DNA from: Nemania diffusa
Lineage: Eukaryota > Ascomycota > Sordariomycetes > Xylariales > Xylariaceae
Length of the DNA: 64,000 bases
Assembly (NCBI GenBank): GCA_038501195.1
Contig: JBBPUQ010000001.1
Coordinates: 3,224,001-3,288,000, forward strand
Direction: 5' to 3'
Part shown: piece by piece, positions 45,792-57,161 of the stretch
How the letters are laid out: each line of letters starts with the position of its first letter
How positions within the stretch are numbered: the first letter of the stretch is position 1
Position numbers and translations under genes: made by a program
The notes under the pieces: model-generated
Database searches by the model: none
What the model saw: the letters and a program-made list of their open reading frames with translations, nothing else
Told to the model about the DNA's origin: nothing

Positions 45792-48603
45792 TTAAACCAC
45801 GCTCCAGAAGATAGCCCATTTCGGGTCTAACACGTTCCACACATAAGGCATGCCCCGATCGAGACCGTTCTCATCAAACCCGCGAGCGCGCCACTGATCG
45901 CTTACGGCGAACATATCTGCCTTGAACTTAGCGGCGGCCGCCCTTGTCTCCTTGTTCAGCCTGCTTAGCATCGTCGCGTCGTCAAACATATAGGCAAGGG
46001 TCATGTTGGTGTCCTTCCAGCTCGCACGGTTACCGGCGGCGTAGGTAGCTACTTGCCAAGCCGCTGCTTCAGGAGTCGGCATCCATGGCACTACAAGGAA
46101 TCCAAATATTAGAAGCGGGACTTAAAATAAACACACTTATATGAATACGTACTGATGTCTGGGATTACGCCCTTCTCAGTTGGAATTGGCGATTGCCACC
46201 CGGCTGTCGTAAAGGGGAGCGCCATGACATCCAGCTGGTTGCCGTTCCCGCTCATGATAGCGTCTGAAGAAATTGCCAAAGTTAGAGAATGGTCTTCGGG
46301 GGAAGCATACGGGGCTTCTTTTAGGAGATGAGAAAAGATAGCTAGAATAACACATACGGACGATAGAATTGAGGTAGGCTTGATGCGTAAGAATCCCGAT
46401 GATGTCAGCTTTAGTCTGAATCTGCTTAGGGAAGTCGTGGACCTTTCCAGGAACTGTCTCCTTCAACCAGGCTTGTAGTTCTCTGTCGTTGGCGACAGCT
46501 TTATCATTCGTGTAGTACGAGTTAATAAACGTGGTAAAGAATTCCACGATAATGTTCATAAGGACCAAACCATCTTCATAGCTAAAAGTCCCGTAATTAG
46601 TTATTTTTTCTTGGTCCTCTCCAAGAGACTTCCGCATATTGGTAAGCACCTAGGGGTTTAGGGATATACCGCGCCCGGGGCCGAATGATTCTTCAACTCC
46701 CAAAGTTGATGGCCACAAGAAGAAAAGCAGGTTCATAGTTCACTTACAAAGGGTAGGACTTCAAGGCAGGACCGTATTTATAGTCAATCAAACCGCGGTT
46801 TCTCAGGCTTGTAAGGAAATAGTTGCTCGAGTAGTTAGACGTCTCTCCAGAATCATACACCTAATTAACCAACATCTTAGTAAATTTGCAGATTTAGGAG
46901 CCTAATCATCTTGACAACTTGCGCATACCTGATTTGCCCATGTGCGAGCAGCGTCAGCCGTCCATGGGTAGTATTTCGGGCCCGTGTCTCGTGAGCCATT
47001 GACTAGACTATCCTGTAAATTCGGTCGGACGCTCCAGGGGAGGTGCTCAACTATTTATCCGAGGTGAGTATAATGGTTCCAAAGGTAGGGCGTGCTTTGA
47101 AAAGAAAAGGCGCAAGGAACTTACTTCGGTTGATTAATCCTAAGATAGGGTGGTTTTCACTTAAGGACCTGATAGCAGCCAAGTAAGGAGCCTCCGCAGC
47201 CGAATGTGACATTGTGGTGTGACCCCAAGTGCTTCACATTAGAAGTCAGTAACTTGCCCAGAAAGCCATGTACGAAAACAGAGTACTAAGCACTGTCTCA
47301 CATCTCTCCATCCTGAGAAAATGATTACAGATTTCAAGTTTTTCGATAATAGAAAAAAAGGAAAAACCACTTTGAATGTTACTTACGAGTGCCACCCGTC
47401 ATTCGCGTTGATCGTCATCTTAGCGAACAACCATTCGCCCTCTAGATCCTTAGGGGTATAGACGAGAGCCGAGTCCTCCCGACCCTTAACGATAACTTTG
47501 ATGGCTAGTGGGAGGAAGTCGCCCGCATCATCTATGTAGAAGTATGCCTGGCATCCAGCGCCGTAAGCGGTAGTTGTCTCCTGGTCCTTCATCTCGGCGA
47601 AGTCCTCCGAGAACAGACGGCCTTGAGCATGGAGTTCCTCGAGCGAATACCCAGTGATTGATTTAGATATTTCCTCATCAACGGGGAAGAGTAAAGGGTC
47701 ATCTCGTTGTACGCGGAAGAGTCTATAAGGAATGGATGACAGTCTCATCATAGAAAATGTCCGGTCGTCGGTAGAGTTGGTTAACATGCCCGGGAGTGGG
47801 CCGCTTGGGAGCGATGTTGTCCATTGGTTGGTATAAACCTTGGCGTAATCGTCCAAAGTAGAGAAATTACCCGCCTGTATCGGAATTAGTAGTGTAATAT
47901 GCCTCACTGAATAAAGATGAGACTGATGTGTCATAGAGGCAGTGTCGCTTAAGGTGTTGGCTTAGAATCAAACACGAAGCATGAAACTTAACATGGAGAT
48001 GTAGACCCAGGGAACGGTGCTGCATTCTGGCAGGGGCTCGCTAGGGAGCTCATGAAGAAAGTCGTAATGAGGTTGTATAAGGGGTAGAGACACGACCATG
48101 ATGGATAGCAACCACCATCGTCAAAGAGAGATATGACAGCATCTTCCTAAAGCCCCCTTGACGTAAATTGGGTATCAAGTATACTTCATATTGGGGTATG
48201 AGAAGAGTAGAAAAATGTGATATATATGTATAAAAGGAAGGAAGTGAACCGTCTGCTGAGCACGACATTCATAACAGTTATTTGAACTCACCGCAATGAC
48301 GGCCTCCACGGCCAACGCCGTCTCATTCACAATGATGGCGCCCAATTCAAAGACCGGAGGAGTCCAGATCGCACTCTGCTCCTGGATCGTCTTGTTGGCA
48401 AGCACGCCGGTAGGGTAAGGGGCAGCTCCGAAGGGGAACGTTCCGTAGAGCCAGCCTTTCCGCTTCTCGTTTATCTCGAGTGTTCTGGGTACCAAGTTGA
48501 GCAGGTTTGGAATAGCGAATGGTTGAGGCAGCGCGTCGGCGATGATAGCGGGAGCAGCTTGCGCCGCCCCTGCGAGCAATAGGATCGAGGCGGTAGACTT
48601 CAT
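45792..48603 (-). CDS. Secreted Mn-type lipoxygenase, with reading-frame breaks
   Basis: Fungal lipoxygenase, dioxygenating polyunsaturated fatty acids. A signal peptide (MKSTASILLLAGAAQAAPA) opens exon 1 (48603-48292). Exons 47874-47387, 47231-47126, 47050-46929, 46860-46748, 46581-46358, 46263-46153 and 46090-45792 carry the core: ACGC-rich GDFLPLAIKV, the helix WHSTWGHTTMSH with two metal His, HAIMSG with the third His, and the C-terminal VLDPKWAIFWSVV whose last Val is the usual metal ligand. Problems: exon 47231-47126 is one base too short to hold SLSENHPILGLINR in frame, and the exon from 48146 starts LFDDG..PSW but continues FLHELPSEPLPEC only in another frame. The residue four after the third His, normally Asn, is Ser. 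It is therefore a pseudogene, or the assembly has small indel errors. Confidence 0.78.
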
Positions 48604-51185
48604 CGTCTCCTCTGCAGATAGTTGATTTCACACGGGGACGAGACCTGGGATCGATGGGCCGCTGGTGCAATAGGCCAACACAGATAAGCCGCATGAAGTC
48701 GAGAAGGGCCCATCATCTTATATATAATAGCAGCTCTCATCGCTCGCAGGGCCTAGAGTTGCGGCCTGAATGTGCACATGAGCACGCAGAAGGCGTGAGC
48801 AGCAAACGCGACACGACCTTCTCATTCTGTATGCCCCCCTTTACTCCGATAGGCTTTCTGGGACGCCGAGAGAAGGCTTACTCGTACAGGGTTTCCGGCG
48901 TTACTCGTCAAGTTGGGCCCTCATCGTTCAGAGTGGTTTCTTCGCTGCCGCCAACATTGAGTAACAACATCTCACCTCGTTCACCGCCTGCAGATGCGAC
49001 TGCAGATGCGTGCGCACATACACACTACGCCATAGCTACACAGGAACAGTACGGTATGTAGGAAGACTCTTGGCCAGACACGATCGGCGCCGAGGATAAT
49101 TTTCCTCATGCCAATCCAGCACGCACCTTTCGTATAAGCTGCCTACCGCAAACGATGGGCGTGTACCAAGGTTCTCAGTCGAGGTGGCTTGGCTGTGCCA
49201 CAGCGGTACGTGGGACTAAAAGCTAAGGTTCGATCCTCGATTACACGATAATATTCGCTTCTGTCATGATTCTATTATCACGGGCGCGATGTAATCTCGT
49301 GTGTTAGAGCGGGCGCCCCATTTTTCGATCCGCAGCCACCAGTGATGCCGGACAAGTCTGGGCAGAAGCTTGGGTGAAGCTTGGGTAGGAGTCGGCAGGA
49401 CGACTGCCGGGCCATCTGCAGCCGCCCACAACTAGTCCACACCGGCCTAGCACTACAGTAATGTGCCCTAGGTAATTACCTAAGTAGGTAGGTAGGTAGG
49501 TTAGGGATGTAAGTATGCAAGATGGTACAGAATAGGCGCAGAATACTTGTTGTAGAACTGAGTGTGGCTAGTCTAGTCTATCATACAATATTACCGTATA
49601 GCTCATCTATAATAGACTAGGTAGGTACCTTAGGTAGGTACCTACGTAGCGTTCTGTAACAAACCCCGGGAAGAAAGCCTTGTGGGTCTTTACATATGTA
49701 GGTACTACTTATCTCTAGATAGAACATTGAAGCAACTTATTTATCCATCTATCTGCATAATAATACATAGGTAATATAATAATACATAATATGCGAATAG
49801 AGCACGGAGCAGCACGGAGAACGGGGCACGGAGTACCCATCTGGGCAGACCCGGCATTTAGGTATAGGTGTAGGCTACTCTGTATAGCTCATCTGTCTCT
49901 AGTCTATTAACCGAAGTGCAAAGAAACCCGGTCCGCAAAAGATGCACACACATTGCAACGCTAGATTGCTACGCCGAAGACGAAAGTCGCCCTATCTCAT
50001 GTGTGTATGTATGGGTATTTGTATGCGAGTGCAATGTATTATGCAAGGTGAGAGCGACAGTTCAAGAGGTGGCTAGTGGCGTAAACTGTTTCGGTTAGAT
50101 CAGGCGGTCGTGTAGTCGAATTGCGAGGCGGCGCTTCATGCGGCACAGCAAGCTAAAACTTACTGTACTCATCTGCAAGAGTGATCTGCGGACCAATCGT
50201 GAGTATAAGGGTGACAATGGGTCTTTTTCTCCCGCTAGAGAGCTTCTCTAACTGTGCGGATTAGGTACTCTGCGAGAATTGCGGGATCTGGCATATGAAG
50301 GTAAACCCATTGTCCATGTACATCATGCTGCAAGACTTGCACCAGTTGCAGCATATCTATTGATAATAGTTGAGTACTGGTACCCGAGACGCATCTACGT
50401 GAGATAAGTGTCAGGTAGGTAGGTGGCTAACAGTTGTTATCATCACGTAACATTTGGGGTTACTTCTGCAATCTTATACCCCATATATAACCCACGATAC
50501 AGGTAACTCTCCTGTGTGTCTCGAGGCACGCGATGGAGAGGCTGTTATCATGATGTTACTGTACACAATGCGTGTTATGCACATCGTCACACTGCACAAG
50601 ATTTCAAATTCTGTCAGAGAAAGAGTGGACTAAGCGCTTACCATGCTTAGATCAGATATCCCTCCGTACTGCATCGGATCTACAATGCCTACATCCAGGC
50701 CTACACTGAGCGCCAAGCAGCTTTGGGGGCAGGCATCTGTCCCAACTTCATGATATTTCATCTGAAATCCTCGAGCATCCCCGGATGCATCTACCGACAT
50801 GATGTCAGATGACCCTGGTAGTGTCGACCCTGAACTTTGAGGAGCCATATCCCACATCCCACACAATGTGTGTAGGTCAGTAGGTATCTATGTACATACT
50901 ACTGCTGCCTGAGGATATCCCGTGGAGCATGGGAGGGGGGCATGGTTGCAATAGCCACTGGCTTGGAGCCATGGGTATGTGTTTGCGGGCTCTTACCTAT
51001 CGCGTCGAGTTACTCCTCCATTATATGCTATCCCATGCAACGAGGGGCCTCGGAGTCAGACTTTCGGGCACTGCGCGCTTCTGGCCCATCATAATAGAGA
51101 GACCATGCTGCAGCCGTAACGTGTCACGCCCTCTGAGTCCAACCCGGACCTCTTATTCAGGTTGTCTCCGATACACAAAGGATTA
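48604..51185. other. Gene-poor region right of the lipoxygenase
   Basis: About 2.6 kb without a supported gene. It has TAGGTACCTA-like clusters at 49470-49500 and 49620-49650 and a GCACGGAG repeat at 49801-49835. The stretch at 49200-49260 contains a pol III B-box-like word but no tRNA. Confidence 0.45.
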
Positions 51186-54041
51186 GGTTCTGACGCACTA
51201 TAAGACTCTTTCCGGATGTGGTCTTCGTGAAGTGTAACTATAATACCTCAGCCTACATATATTGATGCCCTACTCTGAACACCAGCAGTCAGCATTTGCA
51301 AGATAAGGAAGCGGCAAAGCTCGAAGACTCTGCACACTTTCCTCATTCATAAAATGATTTGCATTGATCTACAGACTTGGGATTTGTCCAGTTCTGAAGC
51401 ATTCTGGTCTATTTGGCTAAACTCACTTACATTGTGTTATATCATTTTAAAGCGAGAATCGTGGATGATACAATACTAAGCCACTGTGAAGTCGAGGCTG
51501 TAGGTTAATCGTCCCTGTACACTATGTTGGAGCAGTGCAAGTCATCAGGATGAGACACTATTACTAAGAATCGAACGAATGTCATATCATCTCGGCCAGA
51601 GCTTGTACAAATCGAGAGATTATGGGAACACTATTGTCCTCCTCAATGGATTTCAGATAGGCTTGCGCCGGCTTCGTTAGGAGATCCTGCTGATCACATG
51701 TTAGCTTAGCGCAACTTTAAGACTACCTATGTTGAGGGGTAATAAATCAAAACCACTAGGCCTACAAGCGTTGAAGAGTTGGCATGGAAGCCTCTAGGAC
51801 TGAGGTTTTGGGATCCAAAAAATGTAAGTCGTATACTACTTACTTACAACCCATCCCCGTCAATTCTTATTAGTCATGTCGCCGTCTCTTTATGCTATGT
51901 TGAATAGGTAGTCATGTGTTTATAGTTATGTAGCACAACGTGATCTTATAATTAGTAACATTTTTATATAAATGTTCTTAGAGCGGATGAAAATAGGACC
52001 CTATGAAATCTATTAACAATGGTGTATATACCTGAAGCAAGTATTAAAGACTCCTACGTCCCTCTAGTTACATCTCTTATTGTAAACACTCTGTCCCTCA
52101 GGGCTCCCACCAACGTCGAAGATAGCTAGGCTGTGGGAAATGTAATCTATATTATGATGTAACGCACTAGTACGTAATAGAAAATTGGTTAGAATTTTTA
52201 AGTTATGCCGTATATCTCGTTGGGCCCTAATACCTCACCTACTATTTTGCCCACATATCGTGAGCACATAGCTTGACAGCGACTGCGGGAATATAGTAAG
52301 TACTTCTAGACATACTTTTAAGTGCTAGATTAGTAGATATGTGTCCTAGGTTTCGGCTCCCAGAGCCATGATAGTAGTGTTATTCATTTAATCAAGCATC
52401 ATTTCTCCTCTGATATTAGCAGCGTCACTTAGGTTCGTAGCCGGTTTTTCTAATATTTGCTTCATACGATGCCCGACCTAGAACCCGCTGTCATTCGTCA
52501 CCTTATCAATGATCCAAGACCAGTAAGGCCACTGATCTGTGCCGTGATCGGGCAAGGAAATTCCTTTGTTTTCTATCTGTAATCCGAATGGAAATTAATC
52601 GACATATTCAATCATATCATTAATAACATTCTAGCTCTAAGAATAGGTCGAGCTTAGGATGGAATTCGGCACAGACTTCTCATCTAATAGAACTAGGTAT
52701 TGGATAATTTTGAACAGGATGTGGGTGTTTGTTTGGGAGTGAATCTCTTAAGCCAATTCAAATACGAACCATTCCGTAGTAGGATGATTGATGAGTTTGC
52801 CTTGACGGCAGCCGTTAGGTAAACCATGATGCTACCTAGGTACGTTCATACATTGAGATTTTTTAAGGCTCTATAGTACAAGAATGGTTGTGCTTCGCCC
52901 CTATTTCTACTTGTCTTACACTATAACCGTTTCCTATTAATCGATCAATATTTCATCGCAGACGTGCTAAACTAAGCCTGGCCAACAATCCCCCTTACTC
53001 CTCGTAGCCTATTTACCCGCACTATCGCAATATTAGAGATGAGGCAACAATACGTGATTGTGTCTTCAAACATCTAATTTACCTTTATTTTCTGATATTG
53101 CCATGGTCCTATATATAAGACTTATAAACGGCCAAGGTTCCCACGTTCACAGTATCCTACTTTTAGTAGTGTTGTAGTTTAGCGTTGTAGTTCTGCTCCG
53201 TGATAGGAAAGAACTTTTTACTGAGAAGTTAAAGCTAGGTCCTCGGCTTACTATAAGTGCGCTAACTTTCTGATAGAGCTTTAAACCGCCGAAACTCCAA
53301 GGATCCTACATAATTTGTTGGTGCCTAATATAAGCTGGGTTAGGGGATATTCTTAATCAATCCTATAATTAGATATTATATTAGCTCATACGTTTATTTT
53401 AACTTCTAGGGTTAATTAAATCGAGTATGTTTTGAACTTGAACGATATGGAAGACGCAAGGCACGCAATTCATCATCAACTAGAGCGGAGGTCCATGGGT
53501 ATTAGAAAGAATGAATTTAAATTTCCGGTCAGCTAAAATTAGAGGTTTCAGCTACGTCGAGCATGGGGAACAACTAAGAAAGTTAGCTCTTTTGCCATAC
53601 GGCTGCCTGTTGTGGATCAACTGACCCCTATTACTAACAGAGAAAAAGAAAACAGTTCCAGCAATAGCTTAAAGAGACTAAAAGTGTGTGCAACTTAGTT
53701 AGTAGAGAAATCATTCTGATAACATCGAATTTTTCTCTTCCTTATTCTCAGACACTGCTCAAGGCTGTCTGTAGTCAATCAAAAGGATGGGATATAATTG
53801 TTGGTGTTGCATAATCGCGGGGTACTTTTGTTAGCTACTAATCCTATCTCAATACACCACGTCCTCTTTATTCTACAAGCACAGGAATAGCGACCTATAT
53901 CTTTAAACTTATCTTCATTTCGCAAGGCTATTATATCCCATGATATTAATATCTACGTAGTTGATTGTTGAGAATCTACTGCTCTAGCAACGAAATTGTA
54001 ACACAGTACCCTAGAAGCCAACTCGGCTCGGTGGTAAATGA
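51186..54041. other. ORF desert, AT-rich
   Basis: No reading frame of 60 codons exists in any frame across about 2.85 kb. Stops are frequent and the sequence is rich in TpA, as expected of old RIP-mutated repeats or decayed genes. One short exon-like piece is noted at 51582-51689. Confidence 0.5.
51582..51689 (-). pseudogene. Possible terminal exon fragment of a decayed gene
   Basis: Minus-strand reading QDLLTKPAQAYLKSIEED continues through SRFVQALAEMI to a TGA at 51582, and directly follows a good intron end (GCTAACATGTGATCAG). A possible earlier piece, FLDPKTSVLEASMPTLQR, lies around 51800. The frames do not splice together, so I treat this as a relic or chance. Confidence 0.2.
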
Positions 54042-54103
54042 GTGTTTCCAAAATGGGCGAAGCTAGATGTGTTGTATCCAAGGAGGTGTTCCACGAGCCC
54101 AAC

Positions 54104-55093
54104 TTACTTAAAAGTCACCCACACCTCAAACATCTGCCACAATCTTCCCTCCTCCGTCGAACGCGCCTCGTACAGCGAGATTAACTCGTCGGCATTGGGA
54201 TCTTCATTACGTGCGCGCCCAAATAACTTCGTCTTGACCTCGAGGGCGGCGATACTGTCCTTCCACTGCGGTTGGCCGCATACCTCGCGCCAGAGCGCCT
54301 CCCAGGTCTCTCCGTTGTGCAGGTATCTGTACCTACCATTGTCACCGCGCAGGTGGCGATCGGGCTGATAGCCTCCGACATGGCCCCCGACGATGAGGAC
54401 GGGCGCGCCTGTGTCTTTTCTCAGGAGCCGCAGAGAGCGGTTGGCGATGCGTTTATGCTCGTCAAGGTCGAAGAGATGAAACACAGCCGAGATGTTCAGG
54501 ATCGTGACCTTGTCATTCAAGATGTTTAGTTGGTCTTTTGACGGGTCTGTAGTGTCTGCGAGCGCATCTCCGGGACAGAGAAAGTGGTCTCGCGGAAGCT
54601 TGTCTGCGTCACGGAAAAGCTCGAAGCCTAACTCGATGAACCGTGGCTCGATGTCGCTGGCCCAGAGTCGGTGTGGTGGCACCCCATCCGAGGCGAGCTT
54701 GCGCACCTCTTGTCCGAGACAGCACCCGCAGTCAAGAAAGAGAGGTTCCGGCTTTCCAGAGACGGTAGGCTCGCGGAGAGGGTCTAAGACGTGTTCTTTA
54801 TATGCTGGGTGACGTGAGAGATCTAGGTCTAGAAAGCGAAAGGTGCCCATGCAAGGGTATGGGAACTGGGCGTATGCCTCGTTGCGTAGCTTCGTGATGT
54901 GAGCGATTTGTTCATGCTCAGGGACGCCCGAGTAAGAGCTCATGATCTTGGACATGGATTTCGGAACACGGTGCAATGTATCGAAATACCGCTCTCTGCG
55001 GTCGAGCTTTGTGGGTGCCGTGTTCGCCGCCATGCTTGTTTGTTCTCGTGTAGATAGGGGTGAGACGAAAAGGGGGCAAGGAGAAAGAATCAA
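54104..55093 (-). CDS. SAM-dependent methyltransferase, AusD/Trt5-like
   Basis: Class I methyltransferase resembling the O-methyltransferases of fungal meroterpenoid clusters (AusD, Trt5, AndD types). Family blocks are KLRNEAYAQFPYPCMGTFRFL, then the SAM-binding LFLDCGCCLGQEVRKL with downstream GVPPHRLWASDIEPRFIELG, FELFRD and ILNISAVFHLFDLDEHKRI. It is one exon, 329 aa from 55093. An internal Met at 55033 (MAANTAPTKLDRRERYF) gives 309 aa and is equally likely because residues 1-20 look like leader sequence. No terpene cyclase, PKS or P450 lies beside it, so its substrate is unknown; it may be an orphan or a solitary tailoring enzyme. It is divergent from RRP1. Confidence 0.82.
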   Translation of the reverse strand: MILSPCPLFVSPLSTREQTSMAANTAPTKLDRRERYFDTLHRVPKSMSKIMSSYSGVPEHEQIAHITKLRNEAYAQFPYPCMGTFRFLDLDLSRHPAYKEHVLDPLREPTVSGKPEPLFLDCGCCLGQEVRKLASDGVPPHRLWASDIEPRFIELGFELFRDADKLPRDHFLCPGDALADTTDPSKDQLNILNDKVTILNISAVFHLFDLDEHKRIANRSLRLLRKDTGAPVLIVGGHVGGYQPDRHLRGDNGRYRYLHNGETWEALWREVCGQPQWKDSIAALEVKTKLFGRARNEDPNADELISLYEARSTEEGRLWQMFEVWVTFK

Positions 55094-55775
55094 GATAGTT
55101 TCAACACCACAGCACTTGCTATGATCGATTTAACCGGTAGCTACATATTTCACGGCCTCCTGTGAGCTACTTATAATTCCGGCTCCTGGTTAGTGGATAT
55201 TTACGCGTGTCTCTGAAGTTGCCATCGGCTCCGAAGCGGCTAGAGAGATGCCTTGCTCGATACTGTAGCTTACGGCTTCGGCAAACCCTCAAGCCGCTGC
55301 CGCCGGGAATTAGAACGTTCGTTAAAGGCATCTCCTACCTATGCTGCTGGGTATCGCCGTCGATGTCGGGTATACGTGGAAATAGCGTGCCGCATTACCT
55401 GCGGCAGTGTGTAGTAGATAGATGTACGCGTACTTACACAGATAGGGCTTGTGGTACCTAGGCGCGGCGATGTAGTACAGTAACAGTACTGGGTACTCGG
55501 GTACGCACAGGTAAGGTAACTTGCAACTCGTGGGGCTAATGGCGGGGCATTTCTGCCAGGTACCTCTTATCGATAGTTGGGCCCATATTTTTATTTTCCT
55601 CATCTTCGATGTTGAGGTTGAATTGCTTGCTGTAGGTGCCTACCTCAGCAATACCTCAGTAACCCAATTGTCTACTCTATAAATCCTTACGCCGCGACTG
55701 CAAATTCCATACCCAAACTTAAGTGTCCTACAACTCCAAAGTATACGAAGGCCCACGGCGGGTTCTCTACCTGAC
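55094..55775. promoter_or_regulatory. Divergent intergenic region between the methyltransferase and RRP1 genes
   Basis: About 680 bp between two outward-facing genes, so both promoters lie here. TAGGTAC-type words occur. No coding evidence. Confidence 0.4.
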
Positions 55776-56702
55776 ATGGCGGGCAACGAGGTTAACATGC
55801 CGTTCATACGGAACCTCGCATCCAGCGGTTCGTCCACCTCAAACCCCACGAAGCGAACCCAAGAAACCTCCCCTCACTCAACTCCCATAACTAACATAAC
55901 CCCCATTGAAACCCAAACAGACCGCAAAACCCGCACCGCAGCCCTCGACAGCCTAAAAACCTTCCTCGGCGCCCCGACGACGACCTCGCGCCTAGGCCCC
56001 CTCGACTTCCTGAAGCTCTGGAAGGGCCTGTACTACAGCCTCTGGATGTGCGACCGCCCCCTCCCACAGCAGAACCTGTGCGCCGACCTCGCCGACCTCA
56101 TGACCGTGCTCCCCGAGCCCGCCGTCGCGCCCTGGCTCTGCGCCTTCTGGGAGACGCTCGGGCGCGAGTGGACCAGCATCGACGCGCTGCGCCTCGAGAA
56201 GTTCCTGCTCCTCGCGCGCCGCGTCCTCGGCGCCAGCCTCGCCTGGGTCACTTCCACCATGCCGCCGCCGCCGCCCGAGGCCCCCACGACCGCGGAGGCC
56301 AAGGAGATGGCGCGGCGGCACGCGAGGAAGGTGGACATGCTCGTGGAGACGCTGTCCGCCTGGCCGCTGGACACCGACGGCGACCTCTCGCGCGTGCCCG
56401 TTGGCCTGCGCCTCCACGTCCTCGATATATGGGTTGACGAGGTCGCGAAGCTGGGGCTGCTGGACGCGAAGAAGACCGGCGAGGCGGGGCGCCAGTTCCT
56501 GGATAGGATTGGGCTGCTCGTCGAGGCGCAGACGCGATCTACGTGTAAGCCCGTGCGCTTACGGTCGAAGGAGACGCTTGCGGACGATCGGTTACCGTGG
56601 AATGTGGACGAGGCGGGAGACGATGAGGTGGGCAAGACGGTACAGGGTCTTGCTGAGAAGGATTCTGACGACAAGGCTAGCTGGGATGGGTTTGATGACT
56701 GA
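55776..56702 (+). CDS. rrp1: Ribosomal RNA processing protein 1 (RRP1/Nop52)
   Basis: Nucleolar Nop52 family protein needed for 27S pre-rRNA processing and 60S assembly. Single exon, 308 aa. Hallmarks are MPFIRNLASS at the start of the domain, ALDSLKTFL, FLKLWKGLYYSLWMCDRPLPQQ, WETLGREWTSIDALRLEKFLLLARR and LRLHVLDIWVDEV. The N-terminal insert between RNLASS and RKTRTAALD is Ser/Thr-rich. The C-terminal part is short and acidic (KDSDDKASWDGFDD). ATG 55776 (MAGNEVN) lies seven codons before MPFIRN, an equally plausible start at 55797. The middle of the gene is very GC-rich. Confidence 0.92.
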   Translation: MAGNEVNMPFIRNLASSGSSTSNPTKRTQETSPHSTPITNITPIETQTDRKTRTAALDSLKTFLGAPTTTSRLGPLDFLKLWKGLYYSLWMCDRPLPQQNLCADLADLMTVLPEPAVAPWLCAFWETLGREWTSIDALRLEKFLLLARRVLGASLAWVTSTMPPPPPEAPTTAEAKEMARRHARKVDMLVETLSAWPLDTDGDLSRVPVGLRLHVLDIWVDEVAKLGLLDAKKTGEAGRQFLDRIGLLVEAQTRSTCKPVRLRSKETLADDRLPWNVDEAGDDEVGKTVQGLAEKDSDDKASWDGFDD

Positions 56703-57161
56703 TTCGGACAATGGGAAAAAGGGAAGAATCAATGAAGTGACAAGGAGGGGGAGCGGCATAGGATCTAGTGATGGATGTGCTGCTGCTGCTTGGAGTTTTG
56801 GCGTTGGTTTGGATATATCCTCCTGCGGATTCTTCTATTCATCTACGGGATTGCTACCTTTAGCTATGACAGCACACACAAAAAACGACAAGATAACGTT
56901 ACGGAAGAATCCTCGCTGTGAAATGGTATTCTCGATGCGAATACAAGGTGTGTTGTAAACGCTCTGAATCCCAAATATCCATACGAAAAGCAATTGTAGT
57001 CTATAATGCTCTCTAGCGCTGCTTTCGGTTCTCAAGCTCCCCAATAACCTCCAGCCCTGAAATCATGTTTGGTTTAAATGGGGTATCTCTAGTTCGATTA
57101 TCGTCTTCGATTTCTGAGCTATTAGTATTGTACAAGGCAAAGAAGAGATGGTTATACACAT
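56703..57161. other. Short convergent intergenic region
   Basis: About 460 bp between RRP1 (+) and the sphingoid kinase gene (-); holds the two 3' UTRs. Nothing else seen. Confidence 0.4.

Noticed and set aside
49150..49255. tRNA-like sequence with GGTTCGATCC
   Set aside because: It has a pol III B-box-like word and an inverted repeat that could pair (GTCGAGG with CCTCGAT), but the T arm and anticodon arm cannot be drawn with normal spacing.
56048..56437. Arg/Ala-rich frame inside RRP1
   Set aside because: A shadow of the GC-rich RRP1 exon, with no motif of its own.
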